Positions 31,489 through 33,328 of a DNA stretch of 33,328 bases are shown one piece after another. Origin of the DNA: Sphingomonadales bacterium (lineage in GTDB: Bacteria > Pseudomonadota > Alphaproteobacteria > Sphingomonadales > Sphingomonadaceae); assembly GCA_005773165.1 (NCBI GenBank), contig SXHP01000278.1, positions 1-33,328 of the forward strand, written 5' to 3'. The translations under genes and the position numbers were made by a program. The stretch's first letter is position 1. Each line of letters begins with the position of its first letter. The notes under the pieces were generated by a model. The model had not been told where the DNA came from. It did no database searches and saw only the letters and a program-made list of their open reading frames with translations.

Positions 31489-33328
31489 CTATCGAGCCAG
31501 CAGCACCCTCGCCTGCCCCGCGATCTGCGCCAGCATCGCCGCGTTGGGCGCAGCCGCATGGCGGGCGCGGTCGATCACCGCCTTGAACTGCGCGACGCGG
31601 GGCGCGTTCGCCGACAGCCACGTCTCCACCGCCGCCTGCGGTTCGCCGCCGCCGCCGCGCGCCAGCGCGTCGAGCCGGAGCTGCTGGAAATCGCGTGCGA
31701 GCCCCGCGATCAGCAGCCGCTCCCACGGATCGCTCGGCGACAGCCGCGCCGCGGTCGCCTGCGCCCAGTCGAGACCGAGCGCCTGGCCCAGCCGCGTGAA
31801 CGCGCGCGTCAGCTCCGCCTCGTCCAGCCCGAGCCGCTGGCCCAGATCGGCAAGACCCACCGCCCCGTCGAGCTCGAACAGCCGCACCACCTGCCGCGCC
31901 AGGTCCGCGGGCGCGCCCAGCGCCTCCAGCGACCCGGCGATGCGCGCGCTCTGGCTCCGCGCCTCCTCCAGCAGCAGGTGTCCGGTCTGCTGGTCGAGCT
32001 GCGCGATTCCCTTCGACAAGCGCGCGAACACGCCCTCGACGCTTGCGCCCGACGGGGTCACCCGCAGCAGATCGGCGATCTGCGAGCGCACCCCCTTGGC
32101 GGCTTCGTCGAACAGCGCCAGCCGTCCCGCCTCGGGCATCGGCGTCGTCTCGATCGCCCGCCACAAGGCGTCGAGCCCGAACAGCCGCTCGGTCACGACG
32201 AACATCGCCGCGATGTCCGCCATCGCCGCGCCTTCCTCCTCGGCGAGTTCGAACGGGTGGAGGATGCCCAGACGGTTGACGATGCGGTTGGCGAGCTTGG
32301 TCGCGACGATCTCGCCGCGGAGGCGATGCGCGTCGATCGCCGCCGCTTGCGTCTCCTGCATCGCAGGCGGGAAGGCGGCGTGGAGGTCGGGGGCGAGCGC
32401 GGGATCGAGCCCCAACCCCCGCGTCTCGATCGCATCCTGGAGCGCGAGCTTGGCGGTGGCGAGCAGCACCGCGAGCTCGGGCCGGGTCAGCCCATGCCCC
32501 TCCAGCCCGCGGCGGAGCAGGATTTCGCCGGAGGCGAGCCCTTCCACCGCGCGATCGAGCCGTCCCTCCGTCTCGAAGATCTCGATCACACGCGCGTAGC
32601 TCGGCACCGCCGCCGCGCCGCCGGTCTCGGCGATCGACAGCGCCAGCGTCTGAAGGCGATTGTCCTCCAGCACGAGGCCCGCAACGTCGTCGGTCATGCT
32701 CGCGAGCAGGTCGTTGCGTTCCTCGAACGCCAGCCGCCCCTCGATCATCTCGCGGTTCAGCGCGATCTTGATGTTGACCTCGTTGTCCGAACACTCGACG
32801 CCGGCCGAATTGTCGATGAAGTCGGTGTTGATCCGCCCGCCGCGCGCCGAAAAGGCGATCCGCGCCGCCTGGGTGGTGCCCAGGTTCGCGCCCTCGCCGA
32901 TCGCGGTGACGCGCAAGCTCTCCGCGTCGACGCGCAGGCGGTCGTTGGCGGGATCGCCGACGGTCGCGTTGTTCTCGGCGGCCGCCTTCACATAAGTCCC
33001 GATGCCGCCGAACCACAGCAGGTCGGCGGGCGCCCGCAGGATCGCGGAGATCAGCTCGCTCGGCTCCATCGCGTCGGCCTCAATGCCCAGCGCGGCGCGG
33101 ACCTCCGGGCTGAGCGGGACCGACTTGTCCGTGCGCGCGAACACCCCGCCGCCGGGCGAGATCAGCGCGGCGTCGTAATCCGCCCAGCTCGACCGCGGCA
33201 GCGCGAACAGCCGCGCGCGCTCATCCCATGACGCCGCGGGGTCGGGGGTCGGATCGAGGAAGATGTGGCGATGGTCGAACGCCGCGACCAGCCGGATCGC
33301 CCTGGATAGGAGCATACCGTTGCCGAAC
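31489..33328 (-). CDS. NAD-glutamate dehydrogenase (large type), C-terminal part (cut by window edge)
   Basis: The frame runs off the right edge; 612 residues are visible, starting with FGNGMLLSRAIRLVAAFDHR, a strongly conserved stretch of the ~1550-1600-aa NAD-dependent glutamate dehydrogenases of proteobacteria. Also seen are HIFLDPTPD, DLLWFGGIGTYVKA, VIGEGANLG-like AIGEGANLGTTQAARI, the GGRINTDFIDNSAGVECSDN segment and LNREMIEGRLAFEERN. These enzymes oxidise glutamate to 2-oxoglutarate and ammonia with NAD+. The large C-terminal helical region has a regulatory or oligomerisation role. The stop is TAG (31489-31491). The N-terminal and main catalytic regions lie outside the window. Confidence 0.95.
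   Translation of the reverse strand, partial: FGNGMLLSRAIRLVAAFDHRHIFLDPTPDPAASWDERARLFALPRSSWADYDAALISPGGGVFARTDKSVPLSPEVRAALGIEADAMEPSELISAILRAPADLLWFGGIGTYVKAAAENNATVGDPANDRLRVDAESLRVTAIGEGANLGTTQAARIAFSARGGRINTDFIDNSAGVECSDNEVNIKIALNREMIEGRLAFEERNDLLASMTDDVAGLVLEDNRLQTLALSIAETGGAAAVPSYARVIEIFETEGRLDRAVEGLASGEILLRRGLEGHGLTRPELAVLLATAKLALQDAIETRGLGLDPALAPDLHAAFPPAMQETQAAAIDAHRLRGEIVATKLANRIVNRLGILHPFELAEEEGAAMADIAAMFVVTERLFGLDALWRAIETTPMPEAGRLALFDEAAKGVRSQIADLLRVTPSGASVEGVFARLSKGIAQLDQQTGHLLLEEARSQSARIAGSLEALGAPADLARQVVRLFELDGAVGLADLGQRLGLDEAELTRAFTRLGQALGLDWAQATAARLSPSDPWERLLIAGLARDFQQLRLDALARGGGGEPQAAVETWLSANAPRVAQFKAVIDRARHAAAPNAAMLAQIAGQARVLLAR

Noticed and set aside
31558..33231. Long plus-strand frame opposite the glutamate dehydrogenase
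   Set aside because: Antisense shadow of a highly conserved enzyme.
1..33328. CRISPR array
   Set aside because: No regularly spaced repeats were seen; the only close repeats are the 11-bp tandem pair and the 46-bp att copies.

Overview
The window looks like a chromosomal segment of a GC-rich alphaproteobacterium, most likely a sphingomonad. The evidence is a truncated ActR/PrrA-type response regulator at the left edge, the C-terminal third of a very large NAD-glutamate dehydrogenase at the right edge, and strong G/C preference in third codon positions. This is recognition from memory; no search was run.

Layout. (1) 3-257: end of the response regulator. (2) 473-2863: an rtcB-rtcA RNA-repair pair behind a good sigma-54-type -24/-12 element. 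(3) 3076-4575: a WYL-type regulator divergent from a TfoX-N protein and a VOC protein. (4) 5130-17560: a 12.4-kb same-strand module with very tight gene junctions. It encodes a ~1950-residue helicase-nuclease (N-terminal beta-rich domain, transglutaminase-like domain, DUF4011, SF1 helicase core, Vsr-like nuclease, DUF3320-like tail), a 288-aa helical protein, a 1560-aa protein with an ORC/STAND-like AAA ATPase, and a last protein ending in an R-N-x3-H HEPN-type motif. (5) 17561-18365: IS5-type transposase relic and debris. (6) 18384-22541: a large membrane receptor with a Cache-like ectodomain and a STAND-like cytoplasmic part. (7) 22967-23275: serine-recombinase relic. (8) 23282-29838: a 6.5-kb integrative element in the 3' half of a tRNA-Thr(CGU) gene, bounded by perfect 46-bp direct repeats, with a tyrosine integrase, a VapE-type NTPase and several small unknown genes. 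(9) 30026-31264: PAS protein; then the glutamate dehydrogenase.

The best candidate for an undescribed system is the module at 5130-17560. DUF4011-helicase-Vsr proteins are linked to phage defence; here one is joined to a giant ATPase and a HEPN-like partner. The module is interrupted by three in-frame stops (TGA 5487, TAG 5565, TGA 17216) and possibly a frameshift near 11790, while about 4,000 codons around them stay open. It may be newly inactivated, read through, or affected by sequence errors. The tRNA-Thr element is a second point of interest: a VapE-carrying, satellite-like island in which two intrinsic terminators lie directly against the ribosome binding sites of the next genes.
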